DNA of 64,000 nt. Source: Liolophura sinensis. Lineage: Eukaryota > Mollusca > Polyplacophora > Chitonida > Chitonidae. The notes below the pieces were generated by a model. The model ran no database searches. It was not told the DNA's origin and saw nothing but the letters and a program-made list of their open reading frames with translations. The stretch covers positions 124,001-188,000 of the forward strand of contig NW_027017971.1 of assembly GCF_032854445.1 (NCBI RefSeq). The letters are read 5' to 3'. The first letter of the stretch is position 1; each line of letters starts with the position of its first letter. The position numbers were made by a program, and so were the translations under genes. This document shows, in pieces, positions 11,376-22,905 of the stretch.

Positions 11376-12578
11376 AAAGGAGAAGACAGCACTTGTCTAA
11401 AACATATTTCAATCAAAGCAAAATTTCTAAAAAATATCGCAATTTATTATTTTAAATGAGATTTCACCGAATAGCCGTTTTAATTCTGCAGAAATGGCTG
11501 AACTTTATCCAATCAAACACGTTGCTATTAGATTTTGCGGCCTAAAGTGTGACGTAGTCTATACCCATTCACTGTATGAAGTGACACATGATTACACAGA
11601 CCTACTATATAAGACATTATTTTGAGATCTTTAACATCTACATACGTGTAACAGAACGGCTATTTCACAACGTGTTGTGGGACAGGTCTGTATCATTTAC
11701 GGACAAACACAGACGTGAAATCAGTTGATTTACAAGCCGTGTAACAATACGACGGCATTACCAACTATGTCAGACGGTAGCATACCGTCTCGGCCCAAAC
11801 CGCATTCATCTCCCCAAATAAAATTTGTGTCTTTCATTTTGGTCAGCAGCTTCTGAATAACAAATATCAGAGTCTTGCAATATTCATTAGGCATCTCACC
11901 GGACATGTCCTAATTTCTAAATTAATTAAATCTTATGATATAATTTTTTGTCTCGAATTTTCTGCAGCTGAAGAATTTAAATTTTGCTCCTTCGACTTTC
12001 TCGCATACAAAGGATGTTTTGTTTTTCTTTTGTTTTCTTTTATGAAATACGATAAAATTATTAAAACGCCGTATTCAAGCCGAGGTGCTTTTTTCTGACG
12101 TCCGCCTAAATCCAGTTGTACCACAATCCTATTGTAATTTTGTGGACACTTCACCGGGGTCAAAATAACCAACACAGCCCCTCCGGAGGCTACAACCTTA
12201 ACTAAAACCCCGGCCGTGCATCAGCAGCTAGACTATTTAAACATGATGGCTGGAGTTCCTTGCAAATGATATACTAAGCCTATCGTATCAACAGTTCAAG
12301 GAGTAGAGGAAATATTCTTCCAGCGTGTCCAATTTCCGAGAAAACTGCCTTAGACTACCGCTTAGAATATCATAAAATATTAACTAGAGTAAATGTGACG
12401 ACACCTTGCTCTCGATAATGGAGACGTGCTAAAGCTATGTGAAGACGAAGTTTCACTAAACGTTTACTGGATTGAAAAAAAAAATCTGACAAATATTTAA
12501 TGCCGGTTTATGACGCTTTGAATGGTAGTCTTTTTAATGGACATAAACATTAGTCATGTGCTGTCTTTCACTTTAATG
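11376..12578. mobile_element. TTAA-flanked non-autonomous DNA transposon, copy 1
   Basis: About 1.2 kb bounded by TTAA on both sides. The left end reads TTAA then AGGAGAAGACAGCAC; the right end, read inward on the minus strand, is TTAA then AGTGAAAGACAGCAC. The resemblance continues for about ten more bases. No transposase frame lies inside. TTAA target duplications occur with piggyBac and Kolobok; these ends lack the CCC start of piggyBac, so I lean to Kolobok, as inference. A relative with the same first nine bases is at 59788-60365. Confidence 0.65.
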
Positions 12579-13248
12579 TCTTTACCACCGTGTCGTTGAA
12601 AACAATTGTAAATTAATCAGTGTCCATTGGTTTTAGAGTTTCAAAATATGTGTCATTATACAAAACAAATACAAAATGCGCATAAAATGCCAAACCAGTT
12701 TTTCAATTTTGTTATTCCGGTTCGATACTTATAGCGTAAGAGTATTTCTGACTTTTGTATAAATTAAACTACCCTATGTTTATAACCGGTCGATACACAA
12801 TAATAACTGCAGTGGCAACGTCAGGAAACCTTACTAGTCACAGCGCTATACATCCCTGCCACCACTAGCAAATTTTGTAAATTCAGGAACAACGCGGGGA
12901 TCATTGGGATCAAGGTAAAGCGACCGGAAGTGATGTCATAAAACACAAAACCTCTGCCTCAACTTTTGATTCGAATAAACTTTACGCACACGCACTGGCA
13001 TTTTCTAAACTGTAAACAGTATGATTCTAACCTGAAACGATTCTATTGATCAATACTGATCAAGTATTTCCACACGAGGACCCGAGTTGTGAGGTTAAGC
13101 GTAAACCAGCATACGCGTGCGTCACACAAGCCTGCCTTGTGGTGGCAGTGATGTCAAGCCGGCGTAAAGAACGGCACGTGCGCTGTAATGAGTATTGTGA
13201 GGACACTTAGATGTGATAATCAGTATATATGTATATGTTTAGGCTTAC
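12579..13248. other. intron-like, no gene seen
   Basis: Lies between the right end of the TTAA element and Ig exon C. No additional exon with splice signals was seen. Confidence 0.4.
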
Positions 13249-13538
13249 GGGTGACATTGTATAGTATGGTTTTCTGTTCCATCCATTCTGTCAACGCCCC
13301 GTCCTGACTCCCCTGACACACACACGTCTTCTGGTTCAGGGACGGACTGACAGTTATACTGATATTGATCTGCTGACTTCCATCGTTACCAGGGACTGGG
13401 TTTGTCTGATCACAACCTGATGACCAGGTGAGAGGTAGGAGGGGATTCCCCTCTCCCACCTGACAGTTTAAGGTCAATGTTTCTCCACGGCTGTGTTGTT
13501 AACATAACCTGACAGGCGGACGCCATTCTGTGGAGGAT
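13249..13538 (-). pseudogene. Ig-domain exon C, frameshifted
   Basis: A strong acceptor (TTTTCCACACAG) and the donor GTAAGC bound 290 nt. An intact phase 1-1 exon would be a multiple of three, so one base appears lost. The start reads DPPQNGVRLSGYVNN in the expected phase. After a one-base break near 13486-13492 the Ig body resumes: RGETLTLNCQVGEGNPLL, LTWSSGC and QKTCVCQGSQDG. Both core Cys and the index Trp can be seen. The exon ends on NVT plus one base. It matches the domain type of exons B and D. A sequencing error in a short repeat could also explain the missing base. Confidence 0.75.
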
Positions 13539-14946
13539 CTGTGTGGAAAAGGTTACTGATGTACATTATACAAAAAGAAATATCTTTTTTTCCAAGTATT
13601 TCATAGTCAGGAATAAAATGAATAAGATAATGAGATAATAGATATTACTTCGTACATTGATGTTAACAAAATCAGCTGCTGGTTTTAAATCTGGAAATAT
13701 CATGATTTTGGTACTGCAAAAAGGAATTGCACTTTGTACCAAGCATGTTGCTTTGCCAAATTATTCATCAATTTCAGCAACTTGGCCTGAAAAATAAAAA
13801 GACTTTTATCTGATACACTTTTGTATATTCAATGATGCAATGTGATCTACCCCAGTAAATACATTGTGTACATATGGAGAAACAGTGTGTCATAGTTGAC
13901 CTTCTTATCTGAATTTTACGCTTTCTGTTTTGCTTGAAAGTTTCTCCAAAACTTTGAAGATCTTGGACATTGATGATAAATATGTTGCATGGCCCTGTGT
14001 TGGGTAGTACAGGATTTATCCGGCTTATGAAGTTGAATATTGTATCAAGGCGAGTGATTTCAGCTTATGTATAGCCTGACTTACCCGACAAAGCACAGCG
14101 CTCTATAGAATATGCTCATACGCATTACAGTTGTGCTGTGGCTGTGAAAAGAGTATCTTGTCAAGGATAATACATGTACCTGTGTCCTCTACTGTCACAT
14201 ATAGGCTTGTTTTAGGGGAACCGCACGGTAAACTTCGGCAATGTATCATTTTACGATACATCTTGTTCCAGTGTGCATATAATGCGAGTGCTAAGCAACA
14301 ATTAAACACACTGAGATCGAGACAAGTTATTGAGATCTTAGCTCCACTTTCATATGGTACAACGTTATCCATCTACATAATGTTAAAGGCTACACCCAAA
14401 GTGCTGATTGGGTTCCAACAGGAGTTACGGGAACGTTGTCAAAATAAAGTACAATGTGCACCATGGATGACCAGTAATTTACAACGTCTTTATCTCTTGT
14501 AGATACCAGCGGGACACACTTTGATGTGACTGTGCAGTGTAATAACCTGCTGTGAAAACAACAATGGTGCAGGGATGCTTTTGCATGGTGTGTTGGTCAG
14601 CCAATGAGCAGTCATGAGGAGGAGCGGAGGGGGGGGGGGAGGGTTCATCATGTAAATCAGTGGGGAACTAGTCTTTTCTGAAGTCCTGTCCGGAGAAAAA
14701 GCGTCAGTGAGCAGGTATGCATCACCTTGAGGCAGTATTCATGCTTTAATGTCCGTCACAAATTATTTTTCGGAAGTTGTGAAAATCCGAGGAAAACGTC
14801 GAGGTAGTGAGATGCTCTTTATCGGCTTTCATAGTGACGCGAGTATGTTTCGAAGCGTGCTTCTGACTTCAGACACCTTGACGTTGCATGTAGTAGGGAA
14901 ATCCCAAGTATAATAAAATACTTGTGCTATTTGTGTGAATACTCAC

Positions 14947-15258
14947 TGTGTACAGTAAGTAGGTAGACTTGTGATTGTACAGGAGGATCCGTCACACTGT
15001 TGGGGGCGCTACAGTACAGCTCAGCTCCGTTCTCCTCGGCTCTCGCTCTAAACGTCAGTGTCCGGGTTGTGGTCTGTATCGTGCTGGAGTCTTGGTTACA
15101 GGCACGCGGTTCTAGTTCCCTGACATTACTGGATCTCCGAATGTACGCACTTATACAGGCATGGGGTTTACTGGCCTGTGTCACACAGGTAATGGTGGTG
15201 TTGTTGCCGGCTAACGCTGTATTTGGAGCGTTCCTTAGGTTCACCCGAGTTACGATTA
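14947..15258 (-). CDS. Ig-domain exon B, intact
   Basis: A 312-nt exon (104 codons) between an acceptor (TTTTTTCTTGCAG) and the donor GTGAGT, in phase 1 at both ends. The sequence runs IVTRVNLRNAPNTALAGN, NTTITCVTQASKPHAC, ISAYIRRSSN and ends AEENGAELYCSAPNSV with VYLLTVH. The core cysteines are at residues 25 and 83. The usual index Trp is absent, with Ala-Tyr in its place, and Cys35 and Cys54 could make an extra disulfide. This resembles nephrin/hemicentin-like Ig domains of mollusc adhesion receptors. It is the only undamaged exon of the four, but its neighbours suggest the gene is not functional. Confidence 0.75.
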
Positions 15259-15299
15259 CTGCAAGAAAAAACATTACACATTTCACATTCTCTGAAAAA

Positions 15300-16460
15300 G
15301 GCGATAGTCTCTTTGGTGTGACCTAGCCTAGGTTTAATTCCAAGTCTCAGTACTTCAAGGCGGACACTCTAATCACATGACCACCGAGGCGCTCTCTGTA
15401 TCTGATTAGTCATTTTGTTTCAAAGACATTATGAGACCAAGACCATGACATTGACATACATGATGTTCTTGATACCTCTTAGAACCATAAAACAGTCAAG
15501 TTCCCTTTGAAATACTAGTATACTTTGTTTAAACCCACCTCAATAAGCCAAGCTATTGCCATGAACGGTACATGTAGATATTTGTGAACATTTGAGAAAA
15601 CTGACGCCAGCCTGCGCAGTAATGCAGCTGCGCTGGGTTTAAATCTCATATACTCATGGCCTACAGATCTGACAAGTGTATGTCAACATGTCAACCCGCC
15701 TGATCAACCAATGGCAATCGAGAATCACGGATGGTGTAGGGACAATGTTGTATTCCCACAATAACGAAAAGCTGTCATCTCGCCGAGTATAGCAAACGCT
15801 ATTTAGTACACCATCACAAAACGCAAATAACAAAGACCTTGACAAATGTTCACATGACGTGTAACAGGGAAAAGCGAATTACAGATCCATTGTTAGCGTA
15901 ATTAACCTATCAATAAGTTATTTTTGTCGATCGGTTCCCGATCGTCGTGGTGGCTTCTTGTGGTAGGGGTGCAAATTTATCATGGTTCTTCGGCATAACA
16001 TCTGATAGGTGTAGCAAAATTGTTTGTCTGCATTTAACATGGCTTTTGGTGATATCACGACGCCGCCTCTTTGTGACAAGGAAACACCCAACGTCGATAT
16101 ATTTACAATGTTACTTCACTGGAACGCCATACCGAAGACACCCGACACGACGTTCCTCTCATCTACATCATACTACTAAGCAGTACAAGAAGGTTCCTTG
16201 GACTACATTTCAATGTGGACATCTGCTTACACCACTTTTCTACACTCTGAACTTGCGCGCTTCAGCCACACACAGAATAGAACGAGTCCACATCAGCCTG
16301 TGTTCATTTAGCTATGCAAATATGTCGCTGACTGTATAACTGCTTAGTTTAATCTTTCTATCCCCCCCTCAGCTTTTTTTTTGGATTGGTCGTTTGATTT
16401 TGGAGGTAAAATTAAAAAAAAAATCAATCAACTGTTAGAGTAGGCGAGGTTTAGAAAATC
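15300..16460. other. intron-like, no gene seen
   Basis: Between Ig exon B and the LINE at 16.5 kb. Frames of 63-130 codons occur, but none shows a domain or paired splice sites. Confidence 0.4.
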
Positions 16461-16772
16461 TTATAAAGTGCACAGTGAGACTCTAAACGAATCAGGGCTT
16501 CTGTTGTCTTGTTCCGCGCCCAGAGGCGCTCCAGGTGTGAAGTATCCCAATAGCTGTCAGTGTACTTGTTCACTTGTCGATGCACGCATAAAGCGACTAA
16601 CCCAATTATGGAAGAGAAAGGCATGGACATATTTCAAACTTAAACTTCTGTTGCCGGAAATAAACGAAGCCTTTCTCCCGAAGACGATACTAGCGAAAAT
16701 GATACTCGAGGTAAAAAGCCAAAAGAGACAACTGTTAGCCAGGACCGTATAAATAGCAGCCTGGATGTTATA

Positions 16773-17499
16773 ATGTCGGCTGTTGGTAATGTCCCTATCG
16801 CGGCCTTCAGTCCTATAAAGTTAGGAGTAGAATTACAAAATGCAGTGGGTAATGTTAAGTCGGTTAGAAAAATGCCGTCGGGGGATTTGATCGTGACATG
16901 TATTTCTTCAAGACAATGTAGCAAACGGCTGAGACTAAACAGTATCATGGGTAGAGATGTAACCTGCACTGTACAAAACGAGTCTTTGCTAAAGGGTGTT
17001 ATATACGTCAATTGGGACGATATATTTCTGGACGAAATTTTAGATGTCCTGAAATCCGACAAAAGTTGAAAGGATAAAGACTGGAAAGAATAAGCCTCCT
17101 AGCAACGTAATGATACTACATTTTGACTGTAAACCACTTCCAGAAGAAGTAAAATTGGGTTATCAGGTATTTTCAGTCAAACAGTTTATTCCTGTTGTGG
17201 TTCGTTGCTACAAACGCCAAAGAATAGGGCATATAGAAATGCGTGGTAAAGGGTCTGTCACATGTCCTCGATGTGGTGGGGCGCATGCGTTTCCTAATTG
17301 CCCTAATTTGGAGTCCCCAAAATGTTGTATCTGTGGGAAAGAACATAGTGCTGCATACCAAGGCTGTCCAGGCTATAAGGAGGCCAGCAAAGCGCAGTTC
17401 ATAAAAGCAACTGAAAATGTGTCTAATGCAGCTGCACTGAAAACTGTCCGTGGCAATGCGGTCAGTCAAGTTCGAGCTACCCTCCTCCACCAAAGGTGA
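16773..17499 (+). pseudogene. LINE-2 ORF1 (zinc-knuckle RNA-binding protein)
   Basis: The first half (NVPIAAFSPIKLGVELQNAV, GDLIVTCISSRQCSKRL) is an RNA-recognition-like region. After a stop near 17069 the second half resumes with KLGYQVFSVKQFIPVVVRCY and two good CCHC knuckles. A third knuckle (RCYKRQRIGHIEMRGKG) has lost Cys residues. In the family this nucleocapsid-like protein binds the element RNA. The large minus-strand frame at 17173-17790 is its shadow. Confidence 0.75.
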
Positions 17500-19343
17500 A
17501 CACCACCGGCCCGTGCAAGCCGTGGAATTTCCCATGGCCCAGAACCAAATACAGCCATAGTACAGCATAACACACCTGTCCTGAATGAATCCCACCCACC
17601 AAGACCGACGCCCCAGTTGTGTTCTGTTGAAACTGAAACAGAAAACAATGAGAGTGTACAAACCGATAGTCTTGCGCCTGATGAACTCACAAACATGGTT
17701 GCTTTCATCACCGAGATTTTGTTTCATTGCTGTAAAATACCTCAGAATTATGACATAATCAGATATCTTGCGGAGTGTGCTCAGCGTCACCTTGGCACGG
17801 ATATAATTGACTCCGCTGAGTTAACGAATATGTTAAAGTATAGAAAAAAGCTCGAAATAATGGATTATAAGGTACGAGTTCAACATCTTCTGATTGGTCT
17901 TCTTTGTATAATTATGGGTTTCAATCTCCTTCATCAGAATATACAGTCCTTATATTCACATGGTCAAGAACTTAAATTTTTTCTGTCATCGCTTACAGAT
18001 AAATCAGTTGTTTGCTTACAGGAGATCTTTTTAAAACCCCATCTAGACTTCACATACCCTGGCTATGGAATATTCCGTGCTGATAGAGTTAATCGTGCTG
18101 GAGGAGGGTTTGTCTTTTACAGAAGTTGTACTACCTAATCTGCAGTCAGCTGAATGTCAGGGTTACAAAATTGCATTGCGTGAGGAACGTTTTGTGAACA
18201 TTGTAAATATTTACAATCCCTGCAATAAGATCGAACCACATGACCTGAGCAAAGTGCTTGACTCATTGGACGGCTGAGTTATATTATGCGGAGATTTTTA
18301 CGCTCATAACGAATTATGGGGGAGTGACAACACAGATATTAATGGTCGTACAGTTGCTGAGTTTATAGATGAAAATAATCTAAATCTAATCTAAATGATG
18401 GCTCCGGTACTACGCTTGATATCTGTACTTGCAAGTTATCGGCTATTGATCTTACCATCTGTACTGCAGATCTATATCCTGCCTTCACTTGGAACGTTGA
18501 CAATGTCTCCCCTTGCGGGAACGATCATTATCCGATAGTCATTAACTTTGGTTTGTTACCGCATTGCAGCTCTGGAGTAGGCCCCCCTAAGTGGAAATTG
18601 AAGAAAGCAGACTGGTACAAATATCGTAAGGAATGTGAGACGAGCTTTTCTGAAACTACTTTTGACAATGATATTGATACTTCTAAATCAAACGAAATCT
18701 ATTTCTCAGTCGAAGCCTAGTCTAGGAAAGACACCAGTCCCATAGTGGAACGAGGAATGCAGCTCAGCTATATGGGACAGGAAACGGACAAAGAATGTCG
18801 TACGCGTCTCGATGAAGATATCATTGAATATAAACGTTGCAAGGCTGTTGTACAGCGTGTTATTAAGCAAACACAGAAAGCCCATTGGCGTAAATATTGC
18901 TCAAATCTCACCAATCGCACTTCTTTTAAGACTGTGTGGTCCCAAATGAAAGCAGTCAGCGGGAATCGTAACCACTCAACTATTCCTATACTGAGAAGTG
19001 ATATGACATGCTCCGTTACAAAGAAAAAGGCAATGTTTTAGCAGATAACTTTGTATCAAGTTCGGATAACTACGATCCGGAATTTCTGGAGCACAAGGAA
19101 AACATGGAAAACTCCAATTCTTTTTAAAATGTATTATTCGATGGTTATATCTTCTCCCGGAGAAGACAATATAAGTTACTCAATGATTAAGAACTTACCG
19201 GATAATTGTTTGAACGTTTTGTTAGTTCTGCACAGTTCTGTGTGGAATAAAATGCATCTCCCCTTAGCATCGAAGATGGCAACAGTAGTTCCAATTGCCA
19301 AACCTGGAAAAATTCGCTTCCGTCATCATACCGACCAATTGCA

Positions 19344-19856
19344 TTGACGTTTTGTCTTTGTAATGTCATGGAGACTATGGTGAATTCCAGGTTGTTTTTT
19401 CTGACTAAAAACAACATTTATTCGCCCACCCAAAGCGGATTTCGAGCTAACAAAAGCACCACTGATCATATTGTAACACTTGAATCAACCATTCTTAGAT
19501 CCTTGGCTAGTAAAGAGTCCGTCTTTACAGTTTTCTTGGACATCGAGAAACCTTATGATATGCTATGGAAACACGACCTGTTGATGAAGACGAGAGACCT
19601 TGGTATTAGTGGCAACTTATTTGGTTGGATTAAAAGTTTTGTGTCTGACCGGCTAATTCAGGTACGTATTGGCAAAACCTATCCCCATCCTGTTCTTGTT
19701 GAAAACGGGGTGCCCCAGGGAAGCGTAATATCGCCGACTCTCTTCAACATCGCCATAAATGACCTCCCCGAAGTGTTGAATCCTAATTTAAGCCGTTCGC
19801 TATTTGCAGATGATAAAGCCATATGGTATGGTTCAAGAAATCTTCTGCTTGCTTGA
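19344..19856 (+). pseudogene. LINE-2 reverse transcriptase core
   Basis: This is the longest intact block of ORF2. It holds the fingers and palm motifs: NIYSPTQSGFRANKSTTDH, FTVFLDIEKPYDMLW, GVPQGSVISPTLFNIAINDL and the catalytic FADD. A stop follows soon after at 19856, and the thumb (FCYLGVLFDSKLTWNAHV) continues in the next frame from 19875. Sequence identity to family members cannot be judged here, but all hallmark motifs are in order. Confidence 0.8.
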
Positions 19857-21938
19857 AAGTACATACAAGAAGGTTTGGATGTTATCTCAGCCTGGAGTAA
19901 AACATGGGGGGTCAAGTTTTCAACAGCTAAGACAGAAGCGGCAAATTTCACAAACAAAAGGTTACTACCTTCCGTTTCGGTATATCTGAATGGTAGTGAC
20001 GTTAAGATTGTACAATCATTTTGTTATTTGGGTGTTTTGTTTGACTCTAAACTTACTTGGAATGCTCATGTAAATTCCATCGTGGCAAACTGTCAGAAAG
20101 CTCTCAATCTGATGAGAGCTGTATCTGGGAAATGTTGGGGCGCTGACACTTATTGTCTATTGTTAATGTATCGAGCCCTTATTCGTTCAGGGTTAGATTA
20201 TGGAGGTGAAACCTACGGTTCTGCCTGTACTTCAGTTAAAGTTAAGCTTGACAGTATTCATTGTTCAGGGCTCCGTATTGCAACAGGTCCGCTTAAAACA
20301 ACTCCCTTAAATGAACTTCAACAACTATGTAATGAATGGCCTCTTTTTGTTCGAATACAGTTTCAATAGCTGCGATTTGGAGTGAAGTTGATGGCTTCAC
20401 ATGGGAATTCAGCAACTGACAATTTCAGACTATCCTATTATGATATTCTGTTTGAAGTGAAAAAGCCAGATAACTCAGAGTTTGTCTCCCTTTTTTCTAG
20501 GGATTATGTTGCCAGAACGGGGAGCCACTATCTACAGGTTATCACAGATGCCTCAAAGTGCCCGGATACTGACAAAACCGGCTGTGCATTTTGTGTCTCA
20601 GAAATTCACCATAGTAAGACGTTTAGACTTACAGATGCATTATCGGTATTTACTGCTAAATTGACTGGGATTCTGTGTGCGTTGCATTTTCTAGCAGATT
20701 TTTAGCCAGCAAGAGCCGTGATCTTCACGGATTCTCTAAGTGCGATACTTGCTTTACAGAATATTACACCGTTCATTCTACCAAGGTGTGGAAATCTGTT
20801 TTGAGTGGTCCCAGACCATTTTAGTATTGCATGTACTGAATGGGCGGACAGGCTAGCGAAACAAGCACTGGTTCATTTACATATTGCTCAACATGTGTCT
20901 GAGTCTGTTCCAGAAGTAATGTATATATTTAAGCGGAATTTTATTTCAGTTTGGTAGGAAGACTGGGACAGTTCCACTAATGGGAGATATTTTTATAATT
21001 TTAATAACAGTGTTTCTAATTCTCACCTTGTTAGCCTTTCTTCCAGGCGAGTAGAAAACCTATACAACAGAATGAGGACTGTGCACATTCAAACGAATTC
21101 TTATTTAAGCAGTTTTCATTTACATGATACGGGTGTTTGTGGTCATTGCCAGGTTGAGGAAACAATTGAGCGTATGTTGTTCCGATGCCCACAATATACT
21201 CTCCAGAGACATCGCTATTATGCGGAACTACTCTGTGCTGGCATTACAGACCCCTGCCAAGACAATGTTTTAAGGCCTGGCAAGAAGTCTGGTAGAGTCT
21301 TTGAAGCTACAGTAAGGTTCCTGCTTCCATGTGCTAGGAGAATATTTAGAGTATAGGTCATTCTCATCTCTATGTTATATTGCATTAATGTGAACACTAC
21401 TTGGTTTCAGCACTGATCGTGGCGTGCATTATTCATTAGAATGGAAACGCCATTAAACAAACTACCACCACCACTACCCCAATCAATTCAGCTGAAAAGC
21501 AATATTTAGTTGCAAAAATGAAAATTTGCCTCAAACACGTAAGTTGATAAATCCTTAGTGTCTCGTTGTTATGTTTACATACAATATGAACGTACAAACG
21601 CGCTATACGAAATATATGCAGATATATTTGGAGAATATTGGATGGTGAAATGCGCAATAAGTCAGGCAGCTGTTTAAAGTTGTACATATAAGCAGGAGTG
21701 GTCATACGTGGGATAAACGTAAACACATGGTCAACAATGCAGATTTGACGACAGCTCAGCAATCAGGTCTTTTCATTTTGTGTGTGTTTTTCTTACTTCT
21801 CAAAACTATGTAAACTAAGACCCTGTCTTAGATGTCACAGACTGACATGAAATGCTCGATATTTTCTTAACAGGATGTGACAGCGGAAGATTTCAATAAG
21901 TTAGCACGCGCACTTGAAGCGCCTATCTAGCTTTTACC

Positions 21939-22038
21939 ATAAGTATTGTTTGAGTGAGATGTGAAAATGATAACTCACTTGAGGCGAGTCATCCAGTGAG
22001 TTATCATTTTCATCTCTCAATTTATCCATACTTATGAT
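21939..22038. repeat. imperfect palindrome (about 43-bp arms)
   Basis: Left arm CATAAGTATTG...GATAACTCACT and right arm AGTGAGTTATC...CATACTTATG are inverted copies around a 15-bp spacer. The inner 18 bp of each arm match exactly. It could fold as a long hairpin. It lies just outside the LINE-2 3' end. Confidence 0.8.
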
Positions 22039-22228
22039 AATCAACCTTCACTGTACAATATCGTCTATGTATTTTGCTTCCATTATCTTTTGTCACACAT
22101 CGATTCCAATGTCGACTTAAACCTCGAGCCCAGTGCCGATACAGGCATAGTGCTGCGCCACGGGAACATGATGCATCATGTCATTCGCTTAGAGCTGATT
22201 TGCCTCTTTGACTGGAAATACAAATTAC

Positions 22229-22550
22229 CTTGAACATCAAGAGTAACACTGGCACTCCCGTCTGGATACTGACATCCCCATGCTACCCGGCCCGTGTCTT
22301 CTGTGACCTTGTCTGTCCTCAATGTGACATCCCCCTGATAACCCAGCTGGTGCTTCATTGTATATTGGCATTGACGGCATACAATTACGAGAGGAGTATA
22401 CACGGATTAGGTCAAATGTTGGATTATAGATGTATTCCCAGTAAAAACTCTGATGTCATCTGCCAGTCTGATTATCTTACACTCTAGGCCAAAGGGACAA
22501 CCAGCCACGACATCACCTGGTGTTGTGATTGACTGACGACACGGACAATA
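22229..22550 (-). pseudogene. Ig-domain exon A with in-frame stop
   Basis: A 322-nt exon bounded by an acceptor (TTTATTTTAG) and the donor GTAATT. It enters in phase 0 and leaves in phase 1, and its last base completes a Val codon with exon B. The start reads CRQSITTPGDVVAGCPFGL and the end VTEDTGRVAWGCQYPDGSAS, SVTLDVQ, an Ig V-like fold ending in the second core Cys. Codon 48 (22407-22409) is TAA, flanked by IIQHLT and SVYTPLVIV in the same frame. A single-base change (for example from CAA) would explain it. This is the most upstream exon seen and probably the membrane-distal domain. Confidence 0.7.
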
Positions 22551-22699
22551 CTAAAATAAACATAACTTACATAACAAATATTCTGATACATGTTCAGACA
22601 TAATGTTCAGATTTTTGTCTCTGTGTCATTTTTAACGTTATGCCAATAAATGTCGAATCTATCAAAGCTATGTCTCCAAATGCTTTATATGTGCCTGAG

Positions 22700-22905
22700 A
22701 AGCCTCCGTGGCTGAAGTGGTCAGCACGCCAGCGCGGCGCAATCACCCAGCAGCCTCTCACCAAAGCGGCCGCTATAAGTCCAGCTCATGCTGGCTTCCT
22801 CTCCTCCCGCACGAGTAAAGGTTTGGCAACAACATGCGGATTGTCATAGATTTCCCACGGGCTATGCCCGGTTTCTTCCACTATAACACTGGCCGAAGTT
22901 GTATG
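22700..22905 (+). repeat. SINE-A copy
   Basis: The head reads GCCTCCGTGGCTGAAGTGG, which has a recognisable A-box, followed by CAGCTCATGCTGGCTTCC and CCCACGGGCTATGCCCGG. The 3' tail is lost. Confidence 0.85.

Larger units (their letters stand above)
16500..21480 (+). mobile_element. LINE-2 of window: decayed LINE with RNase H (I/Jockey group)
   Basis: Full-length but dead non-LTR retrotransposon. ORF1 (16773-17499, broken at about 17070) ends in zinc knuckles: CPRCGGAHAFPNCPN and CCICGKEHSAAYQGC, with the first knuckle damaged. ORF2 follows: endonuclease (NLLHQNIQSLYSHG near 17920; LCGDFYAHNELWG near 18280), reverse transcriptase (FLDIEKPYDMLWKHD, GVPQGSVISPTLFN, SLFADDKAIW at 19340-19860) and RNase H (VITDASKCPDTDKTG at about 20540). 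The RNase H has Lys where the catalytic Glu is expected (SVFTAKLTG). A C-terminal Cys/His motif is at 21150-21210. It ends near 21480 in a short ACC-rich tail. It splits the intron between Ig exons A and B. Confidence 0.85.

Noticed and set aside
14081-14160. Minus-strand stretch MRMSIFYRALCFVG before a strong GTAAGT donor, considered as the signal-peptide exon of the Ig gene
   Set aside because: It leaves in phase 2, which does not fit the phase-1 Ig exons. It also lies downstream of exons A and B in the gene direction.
17173-17790. 205-codon minus-strand frame, one of the longest in the window
   Set aside because: It is antisense to the LINE-2 ORF1, whose zinc-knuckle reading on the plus strand is clear.
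22700-22800. Possible tRNA gene (A-box and B-box-like motifs), also at 45580 and 63140
   Set aside because: These are tRNA-derived SINE heads with SINE bodies attached, and no complete cloverleaf was seen.
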